A stretch of 36,013 nt of DNA, from positions 1 to 36,013 of the forward strand of contig PACZ01000023.1 in the NCBI GenBank assembly GCA_002700305.1, given 5' to 3'. The translations under genes and the position numbers were made by a program. The notes under the pieces were generated by a model, which saw only the letters and a program-made list of their open reading frames with translations, had not been told where the DNA came from and ran no database searches. Shown here piece by piece: positions 23,951 through 30,546 of the stretch (position 1 is its first letter; each line of letters begins with the position of its first letter). This stretch comes from Hyphomonas sp. (GTDB taxonomy: Bacteria; Pseudomonadota; Alphaproteobacteria; Caulobacterales; Hyphomonadaceae).

Positions 23951-24095
23951 GCGCCTCCCCGGCGCAAGAGGGGTGCCCGCTGCAAAGGCGCAAGAGAAGG
24001 AGATTGAGGGAGCGCAAGCGGACGAATTCTCCGGTGTGTTTGTACTCTATTATTGAGTATAAACACATATCTTGCCAAATGCTCCGTCGCAAGAG
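23951..24095. other. Candidate oriT (inverted repeat plus nic-like site)
   Basis: A 12-bp inverted repeat with one mismatch, GTGTTTGTACTC (24036-24047) and GAGTATAAACAC (24055-24066), is followed by TATCTTGC with the presumed nick after 24074. That is 8 nt from the arm end, the spacing known for RP4 (nic TATCCTG|C). CGCAAG(A/C)G repeats stand at 23963, 23989, 24013 and 24088, and a small hairpin GCGCC-TCCCC-GGCGC at 23951-23965. Location directly upstream of mobC-relaxase supports it. The rest of the 300-bp gap to 24246 has no gene. Confidence 0.6.
24043..24059. promoter_or_regulatory. TACTC-N7-GAGTA palindrome in the mobC upstream region
   Basis: TACTCTATTATTGAGTA has the same 17-bp layout as operator 1 at 4336-4352. 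It is the inner part of the oriT inverted repeat, about 100 bp before the mobC start. Confidence 0.55.
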
Positions 24096-24246
24096 TGTAT
24101 CGGTGCCGTATCCGGCTTTTTTCGACTGCGCTCGATGAAGGCTTCCGCCCGCACGCGGCACATGCTGGGAATCGCCCACCATGCGCCCCAGCGAGGGTCG
24201 GGGCTGCCCATGAAAGGGCAGGGACCGGCCTGCCGCGCTGAGCGGC

Positions 24247-24456
24247 CTAGTGCTGGGTCTCAGTCTCCGGCTCCTGACTCTTGTCGAGCATCACAAGCTC
24301 GCCATCGGTCGGCAAAGCGTCCAGCTTGATGTTGAAGCCTGTGCCCGATTTATGGGGCCAGGCCGCGCCGACCGGCGTCCAGAAATCCTTTGCGCCTTTG
24401 CGCTCCTTCACCACAAACAGACGATGGGTTGGGGGTGTGTTCTTCTTATCCGCCAT
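24247..24456 (-). CDS. Small conserved element-accessory protein (paralogue of 21561-21809)
   Basis: This 69-residue protein has a core HRLFVVKERKGAKDFWTPVGAAW followed by GFNIKLDALPTDGELVML, which parallels the protein at 21561-21809. It is probably beta-rich and cytosolic, and has no known function. AGGAGG precedes the ATG by about 10 nt. It lies alone on the minus strand between the candidate oriT and a terminator, so it belongs to the mobilization region. The name of the family is not known to me. Confidence 0.8.
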   Translation of the reverse strand: MADKKNTPPTHRLFVVKERKGAKDFWTPVGAAWPHKSGTGFNIKLDALPTDGELVMLDKSQEPETETQH

Positions 24457-24526
24457 AGCGTATGTCCTCCTGTCTTTTAGAACAGGGTGCGCCGTTCAGA
24501 CCGACATCACCATCAAACAAGACAAA

Positions 24527-24547
24527 CGCCGCGCATTCTGCGCGGCG
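24527..24547 (-). terminator. Terminator of the 24572-24730 gene
   Basis: CGCCGCGC (24527-24534) pairs with GCGCGGCG (24540-24547). On the minus strand it is followed by TTTGTCTTGTTTG. Confidence 0.72.
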
Positions 24548-24571
24548 CGCTGTGACCGAAAGGGCACGGGA

Positions 24572-24730
24572 TCAGCCGATGCTGAAAGCGAAAAAGCCCG
24601 TACCGAAAAGGTAGCCGAGGAGAAAAGCGACGCCGCCGACATAGAAGACAATGTCATTGCGACGGCTGCGATACGGCTTGTAGCGCGGTTTATAGGTCGG
24701 TTGATCGGTGGGTTTCTTGGTCTCTGTCAT
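24572..24730 (-). CDS. Small single-span membrane protein (52 aa)
   Basis: The frame reads MTETKKPTDQPTYKPRYKPY, a basic RSRR stretch, then one hydrophobic helix (about 27-50: IVFYVGGVAFLLGYLFGTGF) ending SIG. A strong GAGGAGG lies 7 nt before the ATG at 24730 and a terminator follows the stop, so this short gene is convincing. It is probably an inner-membrane microprotein with its basic N-terminus in the cytoplasm. Its upstream region shares a 39-bp block (24785-24823) with the upstream region of the DUF3768 gene, and an octad array lies at 24858-24905. Function unknown; a transfer-accessory or regulatory role is only a guess. Confidence 0.8.
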   Translation of the reverse strand: MTETKKPTDQPTYKPRYKPYRSRRNDIVFYVGGVAFLLGYLFGTGFFAFSIG

Positions 24731-24857
24731 GGCGTTTGCCTCCTCTTGTTGTCGAGGAATGCGCAGCGCGGCTTTCAGGGCTTCGGCGCATGGCCAACAC
24801 GTTTGTGCGGGCAGGCCATTGCGGCGGAGACCGGACGTGCCAGTGTGACGACGTCAA

Positions 24858-24905
24858 CAAGCAGGCAAGGCGACTAGTAGACAAGATATCTAGCAGACTA
24901 GCGGA
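24858..24905. repeat. Octad array upstream of the 24730 gene
   Basis: Six units in strict 8-bp phase: CAAGCAGG 24858, CAAGGCGA 24866, CTAGTAGA 24874, CAAGATAT 24882, CTAGCAGA 24890, CTAGCGGA 24898, with CAAGTCAC at 24907 after a 1-bp shift. The stop codon of the 24898-25200 gene falls in the array. Confidence 0.58.
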
Positions 24906-25200
24906 ACAAGTCACCTTGCGCTGCATTGGCAAGGTGTTCCTGCCATTCCGGCGATTGCGCTGCCTCATCGAGCCAGGCGGTCACTTGTGTGATAACGTCG
25001 CCTTCGTTCGCTTCAATCGTGCCCACCGGCACGAAGTGCGAGCGATAGCCGGTTGAGGTGATAGGCAATGGCTGGCCTTCCGGATTGATTGATTTGACGC
25101 CAACATGCGAAATCGCGCCGCCAAACCTGGTCGGGTAATATTCGATCTCGATATCGATGCCGTTCCAGCATGTTGTATGTGTCTGACTTTGTTCGGCCAT
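24898..25200 (-). CDS. Conserved hypothetical element protein
   Basis: This 100-residue protein has a core with beta-rich segments: NGIDIEIEYYP, FGGAISHVGVKSINPEGQPLPITSTGYRSHF, and a helical C-terminus (VITQVTAWLDEAAQSPEWQEHL). Proteins with the PxTxTGYRSHF motif are recurrent in alphaproteobacterial mobile elements without known function. GGAGG lies 12 nt before the ATG, rather far; an out-of-frame ATG is nearer. The coherent protein pattern still supports this frame. It is one of a run of small minus-strand genes between oriT and the coupling protein. The 3' end overlaps an octad array. Confidence 0.7.
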   Translation of the reverse strand: MAEQSQTHTTCWNGIDIEIEYYPTRFGGAISHVGVKSINPEGQPLPITSTGYRSHFVPVGTIEANEGDVITQVTAWLDEAAQSPEWQEHLANAAQGDLFR

Positions 25201-25269
25201 AAGGCATTCTGTCCTCCCTTGTTTGGCTTATGCGCTGCCCCGCCAGCGCAAGCTGACGGGGGCAAGCGG

Positions 25270-25641
25270 CTAGTATTCACTGGCGTGCATGATGGTCAGG
25301 ACGCGGTAGCATTTCGCGGGGTCGCTCGGATCTTCGCTGCCGCTGTCGCAATTGCCATTGGCGTAATAGTCGATTTTCCAGAACCATTTCGCGCCATGCA
25401 GGTCGATGGCGCCAAAATCGCGCTCTCCATGCGGGTCATTGTCCAGGTCGAATGAGGAATAATTCCGCACGACGAGCAGAAGGGAGACTTGTTCTGCGAT
25501 GTCGAGGGTGCTGACCCGCTGGGTCATGACGACCATGCCGTCGGGCGCTTTTGGCTGGGTTTCGGTTGCCAGGTTTGAAGCGATGCATTGGCGAAAGGCA
25601 TCATTCTGACTGGCGATGATGTTGGCGGTAGGGTTTGTCAT
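25270..25641 (-). CDS. DUF3768 family protein
   Basis: This 123-residue protein matches the DUF3768 pattern as I recall it: IIASQNDAFRQ at the start, VSTLDIAEQVSLLLVVRNYSSFDLDNDPHGERDFGAI in the middle, WFWKIDYY, and the ending CYRVLTIMHASEY. These proteins are very common on alphaproteobacterial plasmids and integrative elements; function is unknown. I use the ATG at 25641 because AAGGAGG lies 9 nt upstream; the frame is open to 25695. The upstream region carries the 39-bp repeat shared with the 24730 gene, suggesting common control. Confidence 0.85.
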   Translation of the reverse strand: MTNPTANIIASQNDAFRQCIASNLATETQPKAPDGMVVMTQRVSTLDIAEQVSLLLVVRNYSSFDLDNDPHGERDFGAIDLHGAKWFWKIDYYANGNCDSGSEDPSDPAKCYRVLTIMHASEY

Positions 25642-25829
25642 GGGCTTTGCCTCCTTGTTTGTTCGGGAGGCGACCGGCACGGCCGTAAGCGGCATGGCGC
25701 ATGGCCAACACGTTTAAGCGGGCAGGCCATTGCGCCAGGGCGCGGCTGTGCCAGCTTCCGGACAGATCAGGCAGGGAGGCAACTTTGCAAATCTGTCACG
25801 CGCCAGAATGCCAGGGGTTCCGACTGCCT

Positions 25830-25860
25830 CAAGGCACGGGCTTCGCCCTCTGCGGCCTTG
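25830..25860 (+). repeat. 31-nt two-tier hairpin element, copy 1
   Basis: Outer stem CAAGGC/GCCTTG (25830-25835, 25855-25860) and inner stem GGGC/GCCC (25838-25841, 25845-25848) are joined by AC and a six-base strand. An almost identical element lies on the opposite strand at 30406-30436. The surrounding gap 25642-26015 contains a further short hairpin TACCCC-GGAG-GGGGTA (25914-25929) and the promoter at 25934. Confidence 0.6.
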
Positions 25861-25933
25861 ACCCAGTCTCCACCCCCGGCAAGGGGCTGCTCAAGACAGA
25901 TAAGCGGGAATGTACCCCGGAGGGGGTAATTCT

Positions 25934-25963
25934 TTGACTAATCCGTAGGCGGACTTGTATGCT
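25934..25963 (+). promoter_or_regulatory. Sigma-70-like promoter for the 26016 / coupling-protein genes
   Basis: -35 TTGACT (25934-25939), 18-bp spacer, -10 TATGCT (25958-25963), about 50 bp before the ATG at 26016. A GC-rich hairpin lies just upstream. Confidence 0.5.
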
Positions 25964-26015
25964 AGGGGCTGAGCCCTGTGATCAGGGCAAGACAACAATA
26001 GGGAGGATGACATGA

Positions 26016-26294
26016 ATGGAATGGAACAAGACTTATCTGGTGGACCTTGCGGCCGAACTCGGCCTTAGCGAAGACGTATTGGAAGCGGCCATGGAACGGG
26101 TTGCGATGCGCCGCAGGCTCATCCGGCAAGTGCAGAATCTGGGAACAGCCATCGCAACACTGCCGGTGATGGGTATGGCGACCATCGCCACGGGCATGGC
26201 GCGCCGGTTTGAAGCCGCACGAACAGAAGCGCCAGTCGTACCAGACATGGAGATCGGCGGGGATATATCGGAATCGCTGCCAGTCATGGCCTGA
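26016..26294 (+). CDS. Small protein upstream of the coupling-protein gene
   Basis: This 92-residue protein is helical: YLVDLAAELGLSEDVLEAAMERVAMRRRLIRQ (7-38), followed by a hydrophobic, small-residue helix (GTAIATLPVMGMATIATGMA, ~43-62) and an acidic tail. GGGAGG lies 9 nt before the ATG. It is transcribed in the direction of the coupling-protein gene, 186 bp upstream, from the promoter at 25934. The family is not recognised. Position suggests a transfer-accessory function. A nearby ATG at 26012 is in another frame with no sensible product. Confidence 0.65.
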   Translation: MEWNKTYLVDLAAELGLSEDVLEAAMERVAMRRRLIRQVQNLGTAIATLPVMGMATIATGMARRFEAARTEAPVVPDMEIGGDISESLPVMA

Positions 26295-26342
26295 TCAGGC
26301 AACCAGTAGACTAAAGCACTGGTCATCAAGGCAATTGGGTAG
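26295..26342. repeat. Octad array upstream of the coupling-protein gene
   Basis: Six units in strict 8-bp phase: TCAGGCAA 26295, CCAGTAGA 26303, CTAAAGCA 26311, CTGGTCAT 26319, CAAGGCAA 26327, TTGGGTAG 26335. It also holds AACCAGT (26301-26307) and ACTGGT (26318-26323), the same half-sites as the parA operator palindrome. Confidence 0.58.
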
Positions 26343-26480
26343 GTGGCAGGCGCAGATGATCGATTATGTGCAGCAGGCATTGCGCTTTCAGCAATTTGCT
26401 GTGTCAGCGTTCGTTTGAACTAGACGTTGCAGAACGACTCAGAAAGGTTCCTCGCACTGAAGTGGAATGCGGGGGAGTGC

Positions 26481-29414
26481 ATGTCAGAGACAAAGAGCCT
26501 GTTTGGACGGGCAGCGAAGTTCGTTCAGGACAAGGCGAAGGAAGGCAAGGACGCTTATGACAAGCGGCAGCTGATCCAGTCTCTCACTGAACTTCATGGG
26601 CTCCGTCATCATTACGAGAACGTTCTCGCCGAATATGATTTCCACCTGCTTGATCGCGAGCAGCTGCCCGAACCGGCGGCGCTGGCCGACATGGATGTTG
26701 AAGCCCTGCGTGCAATCGGGGGCGGGAGCCTTCAGCAAATTCTCGGCATGGCCCGTGCCCAGGAAGCGAAGCTCGTTGAAGTAATCGAGCATATGAACTG
26801 GGCCCACAGCCGACTCTACATGTTGCGGGACTTTTCACGGAACCTGTCTGTGGACCTTGCCGAGTGCGGCATGACCCGTTCGAATTTTCGTCCCGCCATT
26901 CACGAAGTGGAGACGCAAGCGAGGGTGCGCGGCGGCGCCATTGGCGGCGGCAGTGCCGTTGGGGCGCTGATCTCCATCGAACAGGAAACCCTGAGCGTGC
27001 CGGTCGCGCGGATCCCTGAAGAGATACGGCGATACCTCACGGGCGCTTTGTATCTCGGTATGTTCCGTGTCGAACGGAAGGCAACGCGTGAAGCCCTGTC
27101 GCGGCAAATGCTGGCGATTGCCGTGGAAAATGGGGCATTGGACCATATTTCCAATGAATATCAGCATGAGGTTTTCTCCCGGACATTTCCAAGCCTGTTG
27201 CGGACCATCCGGTCCGGTGTCGCAACCGACATTGTCCGGATGCGGGAATTCGCTGCCAGCGACGAATATTTTGCACCGCACATTGCGGCCATCCTGGCTG
27301 GCGGCGAACCGGATTTCTCGGAAGGTCCCGACGTGCCGGGCCTCAACCGGTTCCTGCCGGAAGAGCGTCTGGGTAAGATAAATGCGGATTTGGTCGCCGC
27401 CCTGCGTGGGGATGTGGCGGAACCGTCAACCACAGCGCAGATGAGTGACGAGCAGAATTTGCCAACTGAACCTGAGCTCACAGACGCGGAAGCAGGTGCT
27501 GCTCTGGAATTAGGCTTCAAGCGGGCATTTGAGCCGGGCAGCCCCGATATTGCTGGCGCGGTGCGCGCTTATCCGGATGTCATTTTCGATATTGAAAATG
27601 TCGGGAGCGAAATGCTCAACCAAGCCCTCGCAAAGGCTGGATTAGAACGCGAAGCGCCGGTGAATGCAGATTTTCCTGTTGTCGAAAATTACAGGCGGGT
27701 CCGGGAACAGATTGATGCTGCTGTCATGGACTTCATGTATGCGAATGCAGTCCGGCCTGTATCGAATCTCACTCAACAGGAAAAAATCGCCCTGTTCGCC
27801 GCTACAGCGCTCGGCGATCTTGGCGAATTCTCCCGCCACCATCAGCTCGCCTATACGACATTAATCGCCTGGGGGAACGGAAAAGGAGAGCTTCGGCTTG
27901 ACCAAGACGCACCGTATACGTCTATTCGTCCACAATCTCCCGAATACATAAATGCCTATATGCGTAGCCGAGTGCCAGACTATGAAGGTATTCTGCGGCA
28001 GCTTATCGAGCGGGCGAGAGACGTTGCCGCCCATCATGACCTGCCTTCTGTACGAGAATTCTTGGGGTCTATGCTGGTGGCGGAGACCTCGGCGAGTCAG
28101 GGAACGGCGCTTCGCGGTGTGCTCGATTACCTGCCAGCAGATCGACCGCAATCAGATGCGGCAGTGTTTCTCGGCCTGAAGGATGGCCAGCCAGTCACCT
28201 TCCTTGGCGATGAAAGCCTGCTGACCATTGGCGCGCCGGGAACCGGCAAGACGCAAGGCCAGGTCATTCCGACCCTGATGACCGGCACGCATTCCATGGT
28301 CGTGCTCGACATCAAGGGCGAGCTCCTGAAAACCACGCAGCGGGATCTGGAAGCGCGCGGCGTCCGCGTCCTGCAATTCTCGCTGATCGACGGGCATCCG
28401 GGGGCGCATGGCTATAATCCTATGACCTATCTGCCAAATGAACCGAAGGGCATGTGGCGCAAGGCAGCCCAGATGTCGGAAATGCTCCTGCCGGACGAGC
28501 TGGCGGACAATGGCCCGTGGCTCGCCAATGCGCGCACGCTGCTGACCTGTCATGCTTGCGTCGTCAAGCTCGAACACGGTGAGGCTGCCACGCTCAGAGA
28601 TGTGATGCGCTCGATAAAGGGCGGCAACACAATCATTGAAGGGGAAAGGGTACGGACCACTGTGGCAGACCGGTTCGACATCATGTTGAACATCGCTGAG
28701 AGTAGGGGCTTTGACGACCTCCACGATGAAATCGCCAGCTTGTCGCAACTCGTGACCGGTGACGATGGGGTTTCGGGTAAAATGTGGCAAAGCATCCTTC
28801 TGGGCGTCCGTCCCCTGATGGACATGCTGATGGCAGATGAAGTCCGCGAGGCCACGGAGCGCAGCGATTGGACGCCGCTGGATTTGCGGACGCGCGATAC
28901 GCGTCTTTTCATCCAGGTGCGGGCGGTGGATCTTGATGCCTACAAGCCCTTGCTGCGGCTGATCATTGGCCAGCATCTCCAGAGTCTGATGGAATTTGCA
29001 GGCGACCGGCCGGACATGCCGGTCACCTTCCTGCTTGATGAATTGCCCCAGCTCGGAAACTTCCCGGAAGTCTTGCGGGCGATTGAGGTCGGGCGGTCAG
29101 CACGGGTGAGGGTCTGGGGCTTTGTCCAGGACCTCGCCCAGATCCATGCAACCTATGCCAAGGCGGGCGTGCTGATTAACAGCCCGGCGGTGACGAGTTT
29201 CCTCTCCTTCGACACGGCGGCGGCTGAGCATCTCGTCAAGCTCTGGGGCACGAAGCATGATGTCGTGCGCGACCAGCGGGTTCCGGCGGTCGATGTCGCC
29301 GACTTCTTCAAGCCGGACATGGATGGCAAGATGGTCTGTGTCGGGCGCGGGGCGCAGCCCGTCGTCATGGATGTGGCGAAAGCGCATGTCCTGTTTGCAG
29401 ACCGGCTCGGCTAA
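26481..29414 (+). CDS. VirD4/TraG-family coupling protein with ~560-residue N-terminal extension
   Basis: In this 977-residue protein, the C-terminal ~410 residues are a coupling-protein ATPase: Walker A GAPGTGKT at 584-591, VVLDIKGELL, Walker B TFLLDELPQLG near 849-859, and VWGFVQDLAQIHATYA. Coupling proteins bring the relaxase-DNA complex to a type IV secretion channel. Instead of the usual two N-terminal membrane helices, the first ~560 residues are a helical, soluble-looking region with only short hydrophobic stretches (GGAIGGGSAVGALISIE near 155). GGGGGAG precedes the ATG at 26481; the frame extends to 26427 without support. No VirB-type channel genes are in the window. The 3' end overlaps the next gene by 4 bp. 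Confidence 0.9.
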   Translation: MSETKSLFGRAAKFVQDKAKEGKDAYDKRQLIQSLTELHGLRHHYENVLAEYDFHLLDREQLPEPAALADMDVEALRAIGGGSLQQILGMARAQEAKLVEVIEHMNWAHSRLYMLRDFSRNLSVDLAECGMTRSNFRPAIHEVETQARVRGGAIGGGSAVGALISIEQETLSVPVARIPEEIRRYLTGALYLGMFRVERKATREALSRQMLAIAVENGALDHISNEYQHEVFSRTFPSLLRTIRSGVATDIVRMREFAASDEYFAPHIAAILAGGEPDFSEGPDVPGLNRFLPEERLGKINADLVAALRGDVAEPSTTAQMSDEQNLPTEPELTDAEAGAALELGFKRAFEPGSPDIAGAVRAYPDVIFDIENVGSEMLNQALAKAGLEREAPVNADFPVVENYRRVREQIDAAVMDFMYANAVRPVSNLTQQEKIALFAATALGDLGEFSRHHQLAYTTLIAWGNGKGELRLDQDAPYTSIRPQSPEYINAYMRSRVPDYEGILRQLIERARDVAAHHDLPSVREFLGSMLVAETSASQGTALRGVLDYLPADRPQSDAAVFLGLKDGQPVTFLGDESLLTIGAPGTGKTQGQVIPTLMTGTHSMVVLDIKGELLKTTQRDLEARGVRVLQFSLIDGHPGAHGYNPMTYLPNEPKGMWRKAAQMSEMLLPDELADNGPWLANARTLLTCHACVVKLEHGEAATLRDVMRSIKGGNTIIEGERVRTTVADRFDIMLNIAESRGFDDLHDEIASLSQLVTGDDGVSGKMWQSILLGVRPLMDMLMADEVREATERSDWTPLDLRTRDTRLFIQVRAVDLDAYKPLLRLIIGQHLQSLMEFAGDRPDMPVTFLLDELPQLGNFPEVLRAIEVGRSARVRVWGFVQDLAQIHATYAKAGVLINSPAVTSFLSFDTAAAEHLVKLWGTKHDVVRDQRVPAVDVADFFKPDMDGKMVCVGRGAQPVVMDVAKAHVLFADRLG

Positions 29415-29881
29415 TCGAAATCGAGTGCCAGGGCGTCCTCGGCCAATTTTACCGGGGCATAGGATCGCGCATGCCGTGACCGCCGGACCGGTGTGCGGGC
29501 AAGTTTGTGAAAGGCCCGCCGCTGCTGGAAGGGGCTGAGCGTCTTGTAGCGCTGCTCGGTGGCGAGGCGGACAAGTTCCGGCCAGGTGACTGTGGCAATG
29601 GTCAGGAGCGGCGCTTCTTCGGAAAGCCATAGGCCGAGATAATCCCGAGCCGTCTCTTCGCAGGCCTTACGAATGCGGGTTTTGGTTTCTTCGGCATGCC
29701 GGCCATCGATATTGGTAACTTCGATCCGCCAGTTGGGATTTTGCGGCTGGCGGGGCCAGGGTTTCTGGTGGACATAAACGTCCGCCTGCCCCTTGGCGAT
29801 ATTGACATAGAGCCGCTCGACAAGACCCGTGCGCGGCCAGGGCACAGGGCGAAATCGGTTCATGGGCGCGCGGCTTGCCAC
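29411..29881 (-). CDS. Conserved hypothetical plasmid-type protein
   Basis: This 156-residue protein has an N-terminal half rich in beta strands (RLYVNIAKGQADVYVHQKPW, WRIEVTNIDGR) and a helical C-terminal half (TRIRKACEETARDYLGLWL, WPELVRLATEQRYKTLSPFQQRRAFHKLA). Family and function not recognised. The GTG at 29881 is preferred because AAGGAG stands about 10 nt upstream; the ATG at 29863 has no ribosome binding site. The promoter region holds a palindrome TGTATA-CGT-TATACA (29922-29936). It converges with the coupling-protein gene, overlapping by 4 bp. Confidence 0.68.
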   Translation of the reverse strand: MASRAPMNRFRPVPWPRTGLVERLYVNIAKGQADVYVHQKPWPRQPQNPNWRIEVTNIDGRHAEETKTRIRKACEETARDYLGLWLSEEAPLLTIATVTWPELVRLATEQRYKTLSPFQQRRAFHKLARTPVRRSRHARSYAPVKLAEDALALDFD

Positions 29882-29921
29882 CTCGGTCGGACTCCTTCTT
29901 TTCTTTGGAATAGGTCTGGTA

Positions 29922-29936
29922 TGTATACGTTATACA
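29922..29936 (-). promoter_or_regulatory. Palindromic operator candidate upstream of the 29881 gene
   Basis: TGTATA-CGT-TATACA is a perfect 6-bp-arm palindrome lying 41-55 bp upstream of the GTG start, in an AT-rich stretch (29900-30000) that probably contains the promoter. Confidence 0.45.
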
Positions 29937-30004
29937 ATCTTCCGTAGCAAGAATATTTTTCGTTCAACCTACTGTTATTTCTCGCTTTTCCTTGTGGGGA
30001 TTGG

Positions 30005-30259
30005 CTATTCGTCGGGTTTGTAGGGTGTGCGGGTCGGCGGCGTGCTATGGGCATTTCGCAGCCAGTCCGGCCCGCCGCCCGTCAACGCTGTTTCAAGTTC
30101 TGTCAGCACGTCGAAGCATCGCCGTGCGGCTTCGGCCGCTTCGTGCTGGAAGGCATGCCCGGCACACACACCGCCAAGACAGCGGCGCAAGGCTTCGATG
30201 GCGTCCAGGGTGCGGGTGCGGTCATTTTGCGAGAAGTAGGAGCGTCGTGCCTTTGCCAT
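30005..30259 (-). CDS. Small helical hypothetical protein
   Basis: This 84-residue protein is mostly helical (DRTRTLDAIEALRRCLGGVCAG and EAAEAARRCFDVLTELETALTGG) with a Pro-rich end and three cysteines. Family not recognised. The ATG at 30259 lacks a good ribosome binding site, which lowers confidence. A palindrome TTGGTC-GG-GACCAA at 30295-30308 lies 36-49 bp upstream and may be its operator. It stands between the 29881 gene and a non-coding stretch. Confidence 0.5.
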   Translation of the reverse strand: MAKARRSYFSQNDRTRTLDAIEALRRCLGGVCAGHAFQHEAAEAARRCFDVLTELETALTGGGPDWLRNAHSTPPTRTPYKPDE

Positions 30260-30294
30260 AGGGAACGAATAAAGTTCTTGTTATGTTCCGTCAA

Positions 30295-30308
30295 TTGGTC
30301 GGGACCAA
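30295..30308 (-). promoter_or_regulatory. Palindromic operator candidate
   Basis: TTGGTC (30295-30300) and GACCAA (30303-30308) form a perfect 6-bp palindrome separated by GG, in the promoter position of the minus-strand gene ending at 30005. Confidence 0.35.
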
Positions 30309-30405
30309 CCTGTTCACAGATTTCCGCCCCAGGGGGAGGATTCCCCCATGCTTTTCCGGAGCCAGCCATCGCTGGGGCACGGCCATGGCAGGCGGCGAGC
30401 CGGGC

Positions 30406-30436
30406 CAAGGCCGTAGAGGGCGCAGCCCGTGCCTTG
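30406..30436 (-). repeat. 31-nt two-tier hairpin element, copy 2 (inverted)
   Basis: On the minus strand this matches 25830-25860 with two base differences, both in unpaired positions: outer stem CAAGGC/GCCTTG and inner stem GGGC/GCCC are both kept. A second nested hairpin (CGTCTG 30448-30453 / CAGACG 30481-30486, inner CGCCA/TGGCG) follows. No gene is seen in 30260-30546. Confidence 0.6.
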
Positions 30437-30546
30437 GGGCGGGGCGGCGTCTGACATAGTGACCCGCCAGGCGATGGCGGCAGACGGGAAGGGCCGATGC
30501 GGACCCCGATGCTTTTCTGGTGGAGCCGGAGCGGCTTCAGCCCGGC

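Larger units (their letters stand above)
24785..25734 (-). repeat. 39-bp direct repeat upstream of two minus-strand genes
   Basis: 24785-24823 and 25696-25734 match at 37 of 39 bases. Each lies 55-95 bp upstream of a gene start (24730 and 25641) and contains the inverted repeat ATGGCC...GGCCAT with an 18-bp spacer. The sequence between that block and each start codon is also similar (both have GTTTGCCTCCT-like ribosome binding regions). Confidence 0.75.

Noticed and set aside
24736..25937. Two + strand frames both beginning MANTF(K/V)RAGHC, as a possible duplicated leader peptide
   Set aside because: The shared start comes from the 39-bp DNA repeat; the frames diverge at once, lack ribosome binding sites, and oppose well supported minus-strand genes.
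28152..28976. 274-residue minus-strand open frame opposite the coupling-protein motor
   Set aside because: Antisense shadow of the VirD4/TraG ATPase domain, without start signal or sensible composition.
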